A stretch of 12,347 nucleotides of DNA from Haloarculaceae archaeon (GTDB lineage: Archaea > Halobacteriota > Halobacteria > Halobacteriales > Haloarculaceae), in assembly GCA_018609945.1 (NCBI GenBank), contig JAHENO010000243.1, positions 1 through 12,347 of the forward strand, in the 5' to 3' direction. Of this stretch, positions 1 to 6,404 are shown in pieces; within the stretch, counting starts at the first letter, position 1, and every line of letters starts with the position of its first letter. The notes under the pieces were generated by a model. That model saw nothing but the letters and a program-made list of their open reading frames with translations, was not told where the DNA came from and did no database searches. Both the position numbers and the translations under genes were made by a program.

Positions 1-1
1 C

Positions 2-412
2 AAGCAGGGCCTCGAGGAGTCGGCCTGGGTCGTCGTGAAGGCGCTGGTCTCCTCGGGCGTGGCGATGTCCATCGCGGGCTCGTCGCGGCCGGCCAGCGGC
101 GCCGAGCACCTCTTCTCTCACCGACTGGACAGGCTCGAACCGGACGCGGCGCTGCACGGCCACCAGGTGGGCGTCGGCGCCATCATGACCGAGTACCTCC
201 ACAGCGGCGAGGGTGGCGAGTGGCGCGAGGTGCACGACGCGCTGGCGAGCATCGGCGCGCCGACGACGGCTGCCGACCTCGGTATCGACGCCGAGACGGT
301 GGTCGAGGCGCTGACCACGGCCCACGAGATCCGCGACCGCTACACCATCCTCGGCGGGGGCATGAGCGAACCTGCCGCTCGCGAGGCCGCGACGGTCACG
401 GGCGTCATCTAG
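2..412 (+). CDS. egsA: Glycerol-1-phosphate dehydrogenase [NAD(P)+], C-terminal part (5' end outside window)
   Basis: This enzyme reduces dihydroxyacetone phosphate to sn-glycerol-1-phosphate, the backbone of archaeal ether lipids. The reading frame is open from base 2, so the gene starts left of the window and only the last 136 residues are visible. They carry the family's hallmarks: a serine/glycine-rich stretch leading into SGAEHLFSHRL, then LHGHQVGVGAI. In the iron-alcohol-dehydrogenase-like fold, histidines in these two stretches help hold the catalytic zinc. The C-terminal part is helical and contains TILGGG near the end. The GTG at base 35 lies inside the domain and is not a real start. 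A small hairpin follows 18 bases after the stop codon, and gatE comes next on the same strand. The family assignment is confident; the N-terminal NAD-binding half cannot be inspected. Confidence 0.93.
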   Translation, partial: KQGLEESAWVVVKALVSSGVAMSIAGSSRPASGAEHLFSHRLDRLEPDAALHGHQVGVGAIMTEYLHSGEGGEWREVHDALASIGAPTTAADLGIDAETVVEALTTAHEIRDRYTILGGGMSEPAAREAATVTGVI

Positions 413-430
413 CATCCGGACCGCATCCCC

Positions 431-465
431 GGTGCCAGAACGGCACCCGCGATAGTGCGTTTTTT
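431..465 (+). terminator. Hairpin plus T-tract between egsA and gatE
   Basis: A perfect 6-bp stem (GGTGCC, 431-436, pairing with GGCACC, 442-447) with a 5-base loop lies 18 bases past the egsA stop codon. Six T residues follow at 460-465, after a 12-base gap. This resembles an archaeal transcription terminator, although termination in archaea often needs only the T-tract. The same T-tract is the likely TATA box of gatE, so the two functions would share bases. The stem is short, so the call is tentative. Confidence 0.35.
460..465 (+). promoter_or_regulatory. TATA-like T-tract of gatE
   Basis: TTTTTT sits 27-32 bases upstream of the ATG at 492. That is the spacing expected if transcription begins at or next to the A of ATG, giving a leaderless mRNA as is common in haloarchaea. 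The position favours ATG 492 over the in-frame GTG at 474, which would be only 9 bases past the tract. Confidence 0.5.
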
Positions 466-491
466 GCCCGTCGGTGACGCAGACCACAGCA

Positions 492-2360
492 ATGACCGAC
501 TACGACTACGACGAACTCGGGCTGGTGGCGGGGCTGGAGATCCACCAGCAACTCGACACGGAGACGAAACTGTTCTGCGAGTGTCCGACAGCGGTGCGCG
601 ACCCCGAGGAGCACACGCGCATGTTCACGCGGTATCTCCACCCGACGAAGAGCGAACTCGGCGAGATCGACGCCGCGGCACTCGAGGAGAGCCGCGTCGA
701 GCGGGAGTTCGAGTACCTGTCCTACGACACCACCTGCCTTGTCGAGGAGGACGACGAGCCGCCACGCCGCGTCGACAGCGAGGCGCTCGAGGTCACGATG
801 GAGATCGCCCAGTTGCTGGACATGTCCGTGGTCGACCAGGCCCACGTGATGCGAAAGATCGTCGTCGACGGCTCCAACACCACGGGCTTCCAGCGGACGA
901 TGCTCGTCGCCACCGACGGTGCGGTCGAGACCGACGACGGACCGGTGGGTGTCGAGGACATCATGCTCGAGGAGGAGAGCGCCCAGCGCGTCGCGGAGAC
1001 CGACGCGGGCGTGCGCTACAGCCTCGACCGCCTGGGCATCCCGCTGGTCGAGATCGGCACCCACCCCGACATCCGCTCGCCCGAGCAGGCCCAGGAGGCC
1101 GCCGAGCGCATCGGCATGCTGTTGCGCTCGACCGGCCGGGTCAAGCGCGGACTCGGAACCATCCGCCAGGACGTCAACGTCTCCATCGCGGACGGCGCCC
1201 GCGTCGAGATCAAGGGCGTCCAGAGCCTCGATGACATCGCCGACATCGTCCACAACGAGGTGGGCAGACAGGTCGAATTGCTGGATATCGCCGACGAACT
1301 GCGGGCCCGCGACGCGAGCGTGGGCGAGCCACGGGACGTCAGCGACGTCTTCGCCGACACCGACAGCGGCGTCATCCAGGGCGCACTATCCGGGGATGGG
1401 GCCGCGATGGCTATCCGCCTCGGGGGCTTCGACGGACTCGTCGGCCGCGAACTCCAGCCCGACCGTCGACTCGGGACCGAACTCGCGGACCACGCCATCC
1501 GCCACGGCGCCGGCGGCATCTTCCACACGGACGAACTCCCGGCCTACGGTGTCACCGGGGAGGAGGTACGGGCGCTCCGCGAGGCCGTCGGTGCCGGCCC
1601 CGAGGACGCGGTCGCCCTGGTCGCGGACGACCCCGGGACGGCCGAACTCGCGATCGAGGCGGTTGCCGACCGCGCCCGGACCGCCATCGAAGGCGTCCCC
1701 GAGGAGACCCGCGACGCCACCGAGGAGGCGACGACGCGCTACCTCCGGCCGCTGCCGGGCGCGGCGCGGATGTACCCCGAGACGGACGTCCCACCGGTCG
1801 AACCCGATCCCACCGAGGTCGAGACACCGGAACTGCTGACCGAGAAGGTCGACCGCTACCAGTCCGAGTACGGACTCGACGAGGGACTGGCCGAGCAGGT
1901 CGCCTACGGCCGGCGCATGCCACTCTTCGAGCGGGCAGTCGAGATGGGTGTCGACCCGACGCTGGCAGCGAGTACGGTCGAGTCGACGCTCACGGAACTC
2001 CGCCGGGACGGCGTCCCTGTCGAGCACCTCGACGACCGTCACTTCGAGGAACTCTTCGCGCTGCTCGCGGCGGGCGAACTCGCCACCGAAGGGGTACCGG
2101 AGTTGCTGACGGCACTCGCGGAGGCGCCCGACCTCTCTGCGCGCGAGGCCGCCGAACGGGAGGGGCTGGGCAGCGCCGGCGAGGACGAGGTCCGCGAGGC
2201 GGTCCGGGCGGTCGTCGAGCGCAACCAGTCGCAGGTCGAGGAGGAGGGGATGGGTGCGTTCTCGGCGCTGATGGGCGAGTGCATGGGCGCGCTCCGTGGC
2301 AAAGCCGACGGTGACGTCGTGAGCGACGTGCTCCGCGAGGAGATTCAGAAGCGCGCGTGA
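492..2360 (+). CDS. gatE: Glu-tRNA(Gln) amidotransferase subunit E
   Basis: GatE works with GatD to convert Glu-tRNA(Gln) into Gln-tRNA(Gln) in the cytoplasm. Archaea need this route because they generally lack a glutaminyl-tRNA synthetase. The 622-residue protein has the usual GatE length and order. A GatB-like kinase/cradle domain (about 1-290) begins with LVAGLEIHQQLDT and TKLFCECP and includes GRVKRGLGTIRQDVNVSI (215-232). An AspRS-like GAD insertion (about 295-410) follows, which distinguishes GatE from bacterial GatB. A helical YqeY-like tail (about 455-622) recognises the tRNA in this family. I chose ATG 492 over GTG 474 because the T-tract at 460-465 fits a leaderless start there and MTDYDYDELG looks like a typical haloarchaeal GatE beginning. 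gatD is not in the window, so the partner is encoded elsewhere. Confidence 0.95.
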   Translation: MTDYDYDELGLVAGLEIHQQLDTETKLFCECPTAVRDPEEHTRMFTRYLHPTKSELGEIDAAALEESRVEREFEYLSYDTTCLVEEDDEPPRRVDSEALEVTMEIAQLLDMSVVDQAHVMRKIVVDGSNTTGFQRTMLVATDGAVETDDGPVGVEDIMLEEESAQRVAETDAGVRYSLDRLGIPLVEIGTHPDIRSPEQAQEAAERIGMLLRSTGRVKRGLGTIRQDVNVSIADGARVEIKGVQSLDDIADIVHNEVGRQVELLDIADELRARDASVGEPRDVSDVFADTDSGVIQGALSGDGAAMAIRLGGFDGLVGRELQPDRRLGTELADHAIRHGAGGIFHTDELPAYGVTGEEVRALREAVGAGPEDAVALVADDPGTAELAIEAVADRARTAIEGVPEETRDATEEATTRYLRPLPGAARMYPETDVPPVEPDPTEVETPELLTEKVDRYQSEYGLDEGLAEQVAYGRRMPLFERAVEMGVDPTLAASTVESTLTELRRDGVPVEHLDDRHFEELFALLAAGELATEGVPELLTALAEAPDLSAREAAEREGLGSAGEDEVREAVRAVVERNQSQVEEEGMGAFSALMGECMGALRGKADGDVVSDVLREEIQKRA

Positions 2361-2415
2361 CGCCCGTCTGACAAAGCCTTACCTTTCCGGTACACATTGT
2401 CTGTCATGGCATCGC

Positions 2416-2823
2416 ATGTCGACCGATCTACCACCCGCAAGTATCAGTGGTCAGCAAGGCTGGGAGTGGAACGACCTGCAAGCCCAGCAGGACCCACAGG
2501 ATTCACCGAGCTCGCCCGTGAATCCGTCCGACGAACGCGGCCTTCCCGGGGGCCACCGCGATCATCGCGCGCCGAATGTGACCCGTCGCGCGTCAGATAC
2601 CCGTCGCGCCTCGGACGCCCATTACCGATCGACCGGCGCCTCACGGCGCGAACTCGCGGCCGCTCTCGAACGGAAGGAACGTCGCGTCCAGCAGATCATC
2701 GACCACTACGAGCGCGTGCTCGAAAAGAAGAATCGACAGCTAGCAAAACAGCGCGAAACCGCTTTCTCCGACCGATTGCCGCCGCTGCTGTCCTCGCTTG
2801 CAGAGTATCTCCCCCTCCGCTGA
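2416..2823 (+). CDS. Unrecognised basic coiled-coil protein, 135 residues
   Basis: I do not recognise this family. Residues 1-77 look disordered: rich in Q, P, S, D and R, with a 6-residue tandem duplication (TRRASD at 56-61 and 62-67). Residues 78-115 form a charged heptad-like helix (RRELAAALERKERRVQQIID, then LEKKNRQLAKQRE) that should make a coiled coil. The end (120-135) is short and hydrophobic (LPPLLSSLAEYLPLR). No signal peptide, membrane segment or catalytic motif is visible. The protein is rich in arginine and lysine, unlike the acidic proteins around it, and uses more A/T-ending codons (cta, gca, aaa). The overlapping frame from 2397 (190 residues) is a low-quality, arginine-rich shadow, while this frame gives a sensible amphipathic helix. 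It may be a scaffold or nucleic-acid-associated factor, but that is a guess. Confidence 0.65.
   Translation: MSTDLPPASISGQQGWEWNDLQAQQDPQDSPSSPVNPSDERGLPGGHRDHRAPNVTRRASDTRRASDAHYRSTGASRRELAAALERKERRVQQIIDHYERVLEKKNRQLAKQRETAFSDRLPPLLSSLAEYLPLR
2581..2616 (+). repeat. Two-copy 18-bp imperfect tandem repeat inside the coiled-coil protein gene
   Basis: Copies at 2581-2598 and 2599-2616 both start ACCCGTCGCGC and encode TRRASD twice. They differ at three bases, all silent (GCG/GCC, TCA/TCG, GAT/GAC). Silent-only differences suggest an in-frame duplication whose protein sequence was kept while the DNA drifted. Confidence 0.8.
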
Positions 2824-2869
2824 GCGTCTGCGTCGGGCGGCACTCCCGAATGCGGCCGTCCGGGCCCGG

Positions 2870-2896
2870 AAAAGAGGCGACAGGTCCGCTGTCGCC
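2870..2896 (-). terminator. Stem-loop terminator of the thiolase-DUF35 unit
   Basis: GGCGACAG (2876-2883) pairs perfectly with CTGTCGCC (2889-2896) around a 5-base loop. Read on the minus strand, the hairpin is followed at once by TCTTTT (2875-2870), which gives a good intrinsic-type terminator 27 bases past the DUF35 stop codon. On the plus strand only TT follows, so it suits the leftward genes better, although it could also slow rightward transcription from the coiled-coil gene. A separate 12-base palindrome, TCCGGGCCCGGA, abuts it at 2859-2870. Confidence 0.6.
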
Positions 2897-2923
2897 TTCG
2901 AACCCCTGCTTACCCGGAGAGCG

Positions 2924-3397
2924 TCACCTGGTCAGTTCGAACTCGTGGACCGGCCAGTCCTCCTCGTAGGGGAGGTGCGCGCTCGGGTCGATGCCGACCT
3001 CGTCGGGGTCGCGGGCACGCCAGGCCACGCTAGAACCGATCTCGACCTCTTCGACGGGGGCGGTGACCCGGCCCGTCAGCCGGGCACCCGAATCGAGTTC
3101 CACGACGGCGACCGTCACCGGCGCCAGGTCGGAGAAGGGCGATGGCGGACGGTGGACCGCGGTGTAGCTGACTACCTCGCCAGTCCGCGGCTGTTCTTCG
3201 ATGGTGACGGCGCGACTGCCACACTCGTAGCAGGCCGGTCGCGGCGGGACGAGGTGGGTCCCGCAGTCCGTACAGCGGCCGGCCAGCAGGCGCCCGTCCC
3301 CGAGCGCGTCGAAGAAGCCCGGGAGTGTGAACGGCGAGTCGGCGGTGACGTCCTCGGGTGCGAGTGGTCCGGTCTGGGTGATGTCGTGGTCGGACAT
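2924..3397 (-). CDS. DUF35 zinc-ribbon/OB-fold protein, thiolase partner
   Basis: This 157-residue protein belongs to the DUF35 family (rubredoxin-like zinc ribbon, then an OB fold). The zinc ribbon carries CTDC (C42, C45) and CYEC (C56, C59); PPRPACYECGS is typical. The OB fold follows at about 67-127 (GEVVSYTAVHRPP, VTVAVVELDSGARLTGRV). The N-terminal helix (about 24-37, FTLPGFFDALGDG) is the part that docks on the thiolase in known complexes. In archaea such proteins bridge acetoacetyl-CoA thiolase and HMG-CoA synthase so that acetoacetyl-CoA is channelled; in bacteria they pair with steroid retro-aldolases. The start codon lies 3 bases after the thiolase stop codon, and a GGGGG stretch at 3406-3410 could act as a ribosome-binding site. 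The two are almost certainly co-transcribed and form a complex. It has no expected catalytic activity of its own. Confidence 0.9.
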   Translation of the reverse strand: MSDHDITQTGPLAPEDVTADSPFTLPGFFDALGDGRLLAGRCTDCGTHLVPPRPACYECGSRAVTIEEQPRTGEVVSYTAVHRPPSPFSDLAPVTVAVVELDSGARLTGRVTAPVEEVEIGSSVAWRARDPDEVGIDPSAHLPYEEDWPVHEFELTR

Positions 3398-3400
3398 GGT

Positions 3401-4561
3401 TCAGACCCCCGTCAGGACGTGTGCCGCGGTGTGGGCGTCGGCGAGGCCACCCTCGTTGACGAGCAGTGCGGTCCCGGCGTCCGGAATCTGCCGGTCGCCG
3501 GCCCGGCCCGTGAGCTGTTCGTAGGCCTCGACGGCCTGTGTCAACCCGGTGGCGCCGATGGGGTGGCCCCGCGCTTTCAGTCCGCCGCTGGTGTTGATGT
3601 GGACGTCGGTCCACCCGGGTGAGCGCTCGGCCGGGTCCCGGACTGTCTCGACGCCCCGGCCCTCGGGCGCGAACCCGACCGCCTCCGCGAGCATCGCCTC
3701 ACAGACCGTGAAGGCGTCGTGTACCTCCGCGACGTCGACGTCCCCGGGTTCGATGCCGGCGTCCTCGTAGGCTCTGCTGGCGGCGACGTCGGCCCCCTCG
3801 AGGTAGGTGAGATTACTCTCCGCGACGGCGAGCGCGTTCGCGGCGGTGCCGACGCCCGCGACGCGGACGCTGTCGGCGGCGAGGTCGGCAGCCAGGCGCT
3901 CGCTGGTCACGAGCACGGCCGCAGCGCCGTCCGTGACCGGCGCACAGTCGTAGAGTTTCAGCGGCGGTGCGACGTACTCCGAGTCGAGCACCGTCTCGAC
4001 GTCGACCTCGCGCTGGAACATCGCGCGGGGATTGGCGGCCGCGTTGCGGTGGTTCTTGACTGCGATTTCCGCGAGGTCCGCCTCGGTGACGTCGGTCTCG
4101 TGGAGGTACCGCCGGGCGATCAGGGCGTACTGGCTCGGAGCGGTGATGCCCGAGCGCTGTTCGAGCGCGCGCTCGAAGGCCGCCGCGAGGGCGTTCGTCG
4201 CGCCCTCGGTCCCGCCGGCGGTCATCTTCTCGACGCCACAGGCCAGCACGGCGTCGTGGACGCCAGCCCGCACGTCGCGGACGGCGTTCTTGAGCGCGAG
4301 CGCGCCAGCCGCCGCGCAGGCCTCGACGCGCTCGGCAGGACGGTTCTGCAGTCCGGCCCACTCGGCCAGCAGCGTCCCCTGCATGATCTGGTTCTCGTAG
4401 CGTTCGGACTGGGCACCGACGTAGAGCGCGTCGACGACCTCCGCGGGGTCGGGGAGATCGGCGAAGGTCTCCGCGAGTGCCCGCGAGAACAGGTCCCGGC
4501 CGGGCAGGTCTGTCCACCCGAGCGGGGACGTCCCAACTGCCGCGATGTGTGCGTCCGTCAT
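3401..4561 (-). CDS. Thiolase family protein (acetyl-CoA acetyltransferase / SCP-x type)
   Basis: Thiolases join or cleave acyl-CoA thioesters. The nucleophilic cysteine is C82 in VEACAAAGA, and the later catalytic elements are EVHDAF (H281) and RGHPIGATG (H333). The usual C-terminal cysteine is not seen: the last segment reads TALLVNEGG, as in the SCP-x/archaeal branch that works with DUF35 proteins rather than in classical bacterial thiolases. The 386-residue length is normal for this branch. ATG 4561 is chosen over the in-frame candidate at 4594 because MTDAHIAAVGTSPLG is a normal thiolase beginning and a TTAA element sits 27-30 bases upstream. The immediately downstream DUF35 gene supports the subclass. 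The substrate is uncertain. It could be acetoacetyl-CoA for the mevalonate pathway or a beta-oxidation intermediate; no HMG-CoA synthase gene is nearby to decide. Confidence 0.9.
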   Translation of the reverse strand: MTDAHIAAVGTSPLGWTDLPGRDLFSRALAETFADLPDPAEVVDALYVGAQSERYENQIMQGTLLAEWAGLQNRPAERVEACAAAGALALKNAVRDVRAGVHDAVLACGVEKMTAGGTEGATNALAAAFERALEQRSGITAPSQYALIARRYLHETDVTEADLAEIAVKNHRNAAANPRAMFQREVDVETVLDSEYVAPPLKLYDCAPVTDGAAAVLVTSERLAADLAADSVRVAGVGTAANALAVAESNLTYLEGADVAASRAYEDAGIEPGDVDVAEVHDAFTVCEAMLAEAVGFAPEGRGVETVRDPAERSPGWTDVHINTSGGLKARGHPIGATGLTQAVEAYEQLTGRAGDRQIPDAGTALLVNEGGLADAHTAAHVLTGV

Positions 4562-4585
4562 CGAGCGACGGTTTCGCCGCTGTCC

Positions 4586-4596
4586 GCTTAACACTT
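4586..4596 (-). promoter_or_regulatory. TATA/BRE-like element before the thiolase gene
   Basis: On the minus strand this reads AAGTGTTAAGC. Its TTAA (4588-4591) lies 27-30 bases before ATG 4561, which fits a leaderless transcript for thiolase-DUF35. It suggests that this pair has its own promoter rather than depending only on read-through from mutY and the small membrane gene. Confidence 0.45.
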
Positions 4597-4620
4597 CGCC
4601 CGTGTCCGAAGATGAACGGC

Positions 4621-4631
4621 CCCCACAGGGG
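4621..4631. terminator. Weak hairpin between the small membrane gene and the thiolase gene
   Basis: CCCC-ACA-GGGG forms a 4-bp GC stem 6 bases past the stop codon of the small membrane protein gene. No T-run follows on the minus strand, so terminator function is doubtful. It lies just upstream of the thiolase TATA-like element. Confidence 0.2.
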
Positions 4632-4636
4632 TGGCG

Positions 4637-4774
4637 TTACTCGGGGACGTCGGCGGTCGCTGTCTTGCTGTCCCACCAGAGATAGGCGACCAGACCCGCC
4701 ATCGCCACGACGGCGAGCAGGGTCAGCAAGCCGGTGACCATCAGGACCTGTTTGAAGCGTGTCGTCGCGCTCAT
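4637..4774 (-). CDS. Small single-pass membrane protein, 45 residues
   Basis: I do not recognise a family. The protein starts MSATTRFKQV, has one strongly hydrophobic helix at about 10-34 (VLMVTGLLTLLAVVAMAGLV, then AYLWW), and ends in a polar acidic tail, DSKTATADVPE. Basic residues R6 and K8 before the helix predict N-terminus inside and C-terminus outside. The paired tryptophans would sit at the membrane interface. A longer open frame continues upstream to 5131, but it overlaps mutY in another frame and its extra part is an arginine-rich shadow, so ATG 4774 is the sensible start. The gene lies 68 bases after mutY on the same strand, with no clear TATA box of its own, and may be co-transcribed with it. 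Clean membrane topology and complete start and stop codons argue that it is real. Confidence 0.65.
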   Translation of the reverse strand: MSATTRFKQVLMVTGLLTLLAVVAMAGLVAYLWWDSKTATADVPE

Positions 4775-4842
4775 GCCTCGTTCGGCCCGAAGGCTGTCGA
4801 GAACTTGTGTCTTCCTCTTCGGGCGATTCCCGGCCGGCGAGT

Positions 4843-5781
4843 TCACTCCCTCAGTCGCGCCCGGCCGTCCGAGACCGAGACGAGCCCGTCCGCTTCGAGG
4901 TCGGAGAGCAGGTCCCGGAGCCACTCGCGGCCGTACTCGCCGTCGGGGACGTAGTCGACGCGCACCCGCGGCCCGAGGTCGTCCAGCGCGAGGGAACCGT
5001 GTTCCGAGAGGGCGGCGACGATGCGCCCGCGGAACTGCCGCCGGCTGCCGTCGAACGACGGCTGGGTCGGCACGTCGGGCGCCGTGAAATCGCCCGTCTG
5101 GTAGGCGTGACACCACTCCCGCCACGGACACTCTGCCCCGTCACACGTGGGCGTCTTCTCACAGGCCACACCGCCCAGTTCCATGATGGCGTTGTTCCAG
5201 ACGCGGGACTCGCCGTCGGGCATCAGCCGACCCGCGGCCCGCTCGAAGGCTGCGTCGTCGTCGGGCACGCCGAAGGCGCGATACAGCACCCGTTTGACGT
5301 TCGTATCCACCACGGCGTCACCGTTGTCGAACGCGAAACTCGCGACCGCGTTCGCGGTGTAGGGACCGACACCCATCAGCTCCGCGAGGTCGTCCGGCTC
5401 GCGGGGGAACTCCCCGTCGTAGTCGGCCACGATCTGTCCGGCGGCCTCGTGGAGGTAGCGCGCCCTGTTGTTGTATCCGAGGCTGTGGTCGGTCCAGAAG
5501 GCCACCACGTCGGCGCGGTCGGCCGCCGCGAGGTCCGCGACGGTCGGCCACCGGTCGAGGAAGGCCTCCCAGGCCTCGATCACCCGCCCGAGCTGGGTCT
5601 GCTGGCTCATCACCTCCGAGACGAGTATCTCGTAGGGGTCGGACGTCTCCCGCCAGGGGAACGACCGGTGGTCGTCCTCGTACCACTCGACGAGCGCCTC
5701 GCGGACGGCCGCCAGGTCGATGTCCGCGAACGGGTCGGACGCCTCGCCCGTCCCCTCACCAGGGTCGCTCCGGCTCGTCAT
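4843..5781 (-). CDS. mutY: MutY-type A/G-specific adenine DNA glycosylase with a non-NUDIX C-terminal domain
   Basis: MutY excises adenine paired with 8-oxoguanine or guanine, preventing G:C to T:A mutations. This 312-residue protein has the HhH-GPD fold: FPWR (41-44), SEVMSQQTQ with catalytic glutamate E56, the helix-hairpin-helix LMGVGPYTANAV (135-146), and VVDTNVKRV with catalytic aspartate D159. The Fe-S cysteines C207, C213, C218 and C224 are spaced 5-4-5 instead of the usual 6-2-5. The NUDIX-like 8-oxoG-reading domain of bacterial MutY is absent. Instead, residues 250-310 (FRGRIVAALSEHG, then GREWLRDLLSDLEADGLVSV) look like a winged helix. The ATG overlaps the flpA stop codon (ATGA, 5778-5781), which fixes the start and suggests translational coupling in a nop5-flpA-mutY operon. 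The frame stays open much further upstream, but that part is shadow. A thymine- or uracil-mismatch glycosylase of the same superfamily is the main alternative; E56 favours MutY. Confidence 0.9.
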   Translation of the reverse strand: MTSRSDPGEGTGEASDPFADIDLAAVREALVEWYEDDHRSFPWRETSDPYEILVSEVMSQQTQLGRVIEAWEAFLDRWPTVADLAAADRADVVAFWTDHSLGYNNRARYLHEAAGQIVADYDGEFPREPDDLAELMGVGPYTANAVASFAFDNGDAVVDTNVKRVLYRAFGVPDDDAAFERAAGRLMPDGESRVWNNAIMELGGVACEKTPTCDGAECPWREWCHAYQTGDFTAPDVPTQPSFDGSRRQFRGRIVAALSEHGSLALDDLGPRVRVDYVPDGEYGREWLRDLLSDLEADGLVSVSDGRARLRE

Positions 5782-6404
5782 CGTGGCGTGGCGACGACCC
5801 CGAGGTGGTCGTCGTGAAAGGGCTCCAGTCGCTCGGTTTCCAGCACCTCGTATTCCTCGCGCAGGTCGGCGAGCACGTCCGCGAAGACGTCGTCCGGCGC
5901 GCGCGTGACGTCCTCGCTGCGGGCCTTGATCGCCAGGAGCAACCGGCCCTCCGCACAGAGAAACTGCCGGTTCGCCCGGGCGACCCGGGCCTGGCCCCGC
6001 GTCGCGACGTCCTGGACCAGCACGTCGACCGGTTCGACGACGTGGGCGTAGGTCCCGGGCTTGCGGGCGTCCTTCAACAGCGGGAAGAGGTTCGACCGCG
6101 ACTCCGCGACGTCCAGCAGGTCCCGCATCGGCCGGGCCGCAAACTCGACAGCGTAGGTCGGTCCCGCGAAGTCCGCGACGTGGCTGACCGTCGTCCCTGC
6201 GGCGGCTCCCAGGTACAGCACCGACTCGCCGCCGACCAGCCCAGTCTCCATTCCCGCCTCGAACATCGCAGCGAGTTTCGACCGATGGGGGTCCCACTGG
6301 CGCCACTCGCCGTCGGTCGCCTCGTCCGAGACCGGCTCGCCACGGGTCGCCAGGGCCGTCTGCGACCCGAACGAGCGGCGCTCGACGCCCGCGGGCAGAG
6401 TCAC
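5778..6404 (-). CDS. flpA: Fibrillarin-like rRNA/tRNA 2'-O-methyltransferase
   Basis: FlpA is the SAM-dependent methyltransferase of the archaeal box C/D sRNP. It methylates the ribose 2'-OH of rRNA and tRNA positions chosen by guide RNAs. The 208-residue protein shows the fibrillarin pattern: RQWDPHRSKLAAMF (35-48, with K43), SAM motif I VLYLGAAAGTTVSHVAD (62-78), YAVEFAARPMRDLL (84-97), VLVQDVA (D132), LLLAIKARS (K160) and EPFHDDHLGVV (H200). K43, D132, K160 and H200 form the conserved catalytic tetrad. The start is GTG at 6404, whose last base is shared in a GTGA overlap with the nop5 stop codon; its own stop codon overlaps the mutY start. Translation of all three genes therefore looks coupled. 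Placement right after nop5, its structural partner, is the usual archaeal arrangement. It is slightly shorter than many homologues (about 230) at the N-terminus. Confidence 0.95.
   Translation of the reverse strand: MTLPAGVERRSFGSQTALATRGEPVSDEATDGEWRQWDPHRSKLAAMFEAGMETGLVGGESVLYLGAAAGTTVSHVADFAGPTYAVEFAARPMRDLLDVAESRSNLFPLLKDARKPGTYAHVVEPVDVLVQDVATRGQARVARANRQFLCAEGRLLLAIKARSEDVTRAPDDVFADVLADLREEYEVLETERLEPFHDDHLGVVATPR

Noticed and set aside
405..1253. 282-residue minus-strand open frame opposite gatE
   Set aside because: Aspartate/leucine/valine-rich antisense shadow typical of GC-rich haloarchaeal genes; gatE explains the region completely.
2397..2969. 190-residue plus-strand frame overlapping the coiled-coil gene
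   Set aside because: Arginine/proline/serine-rich, no secondary-structure pattern, and it runs through the stem-loop and into the end of the DUF35 gene.
3719..4591. 290-residue plus-strand frame opposite the thiolase gene
   Set aside because: Antisense shadow of a clear thiolase, with no recognisable motif.
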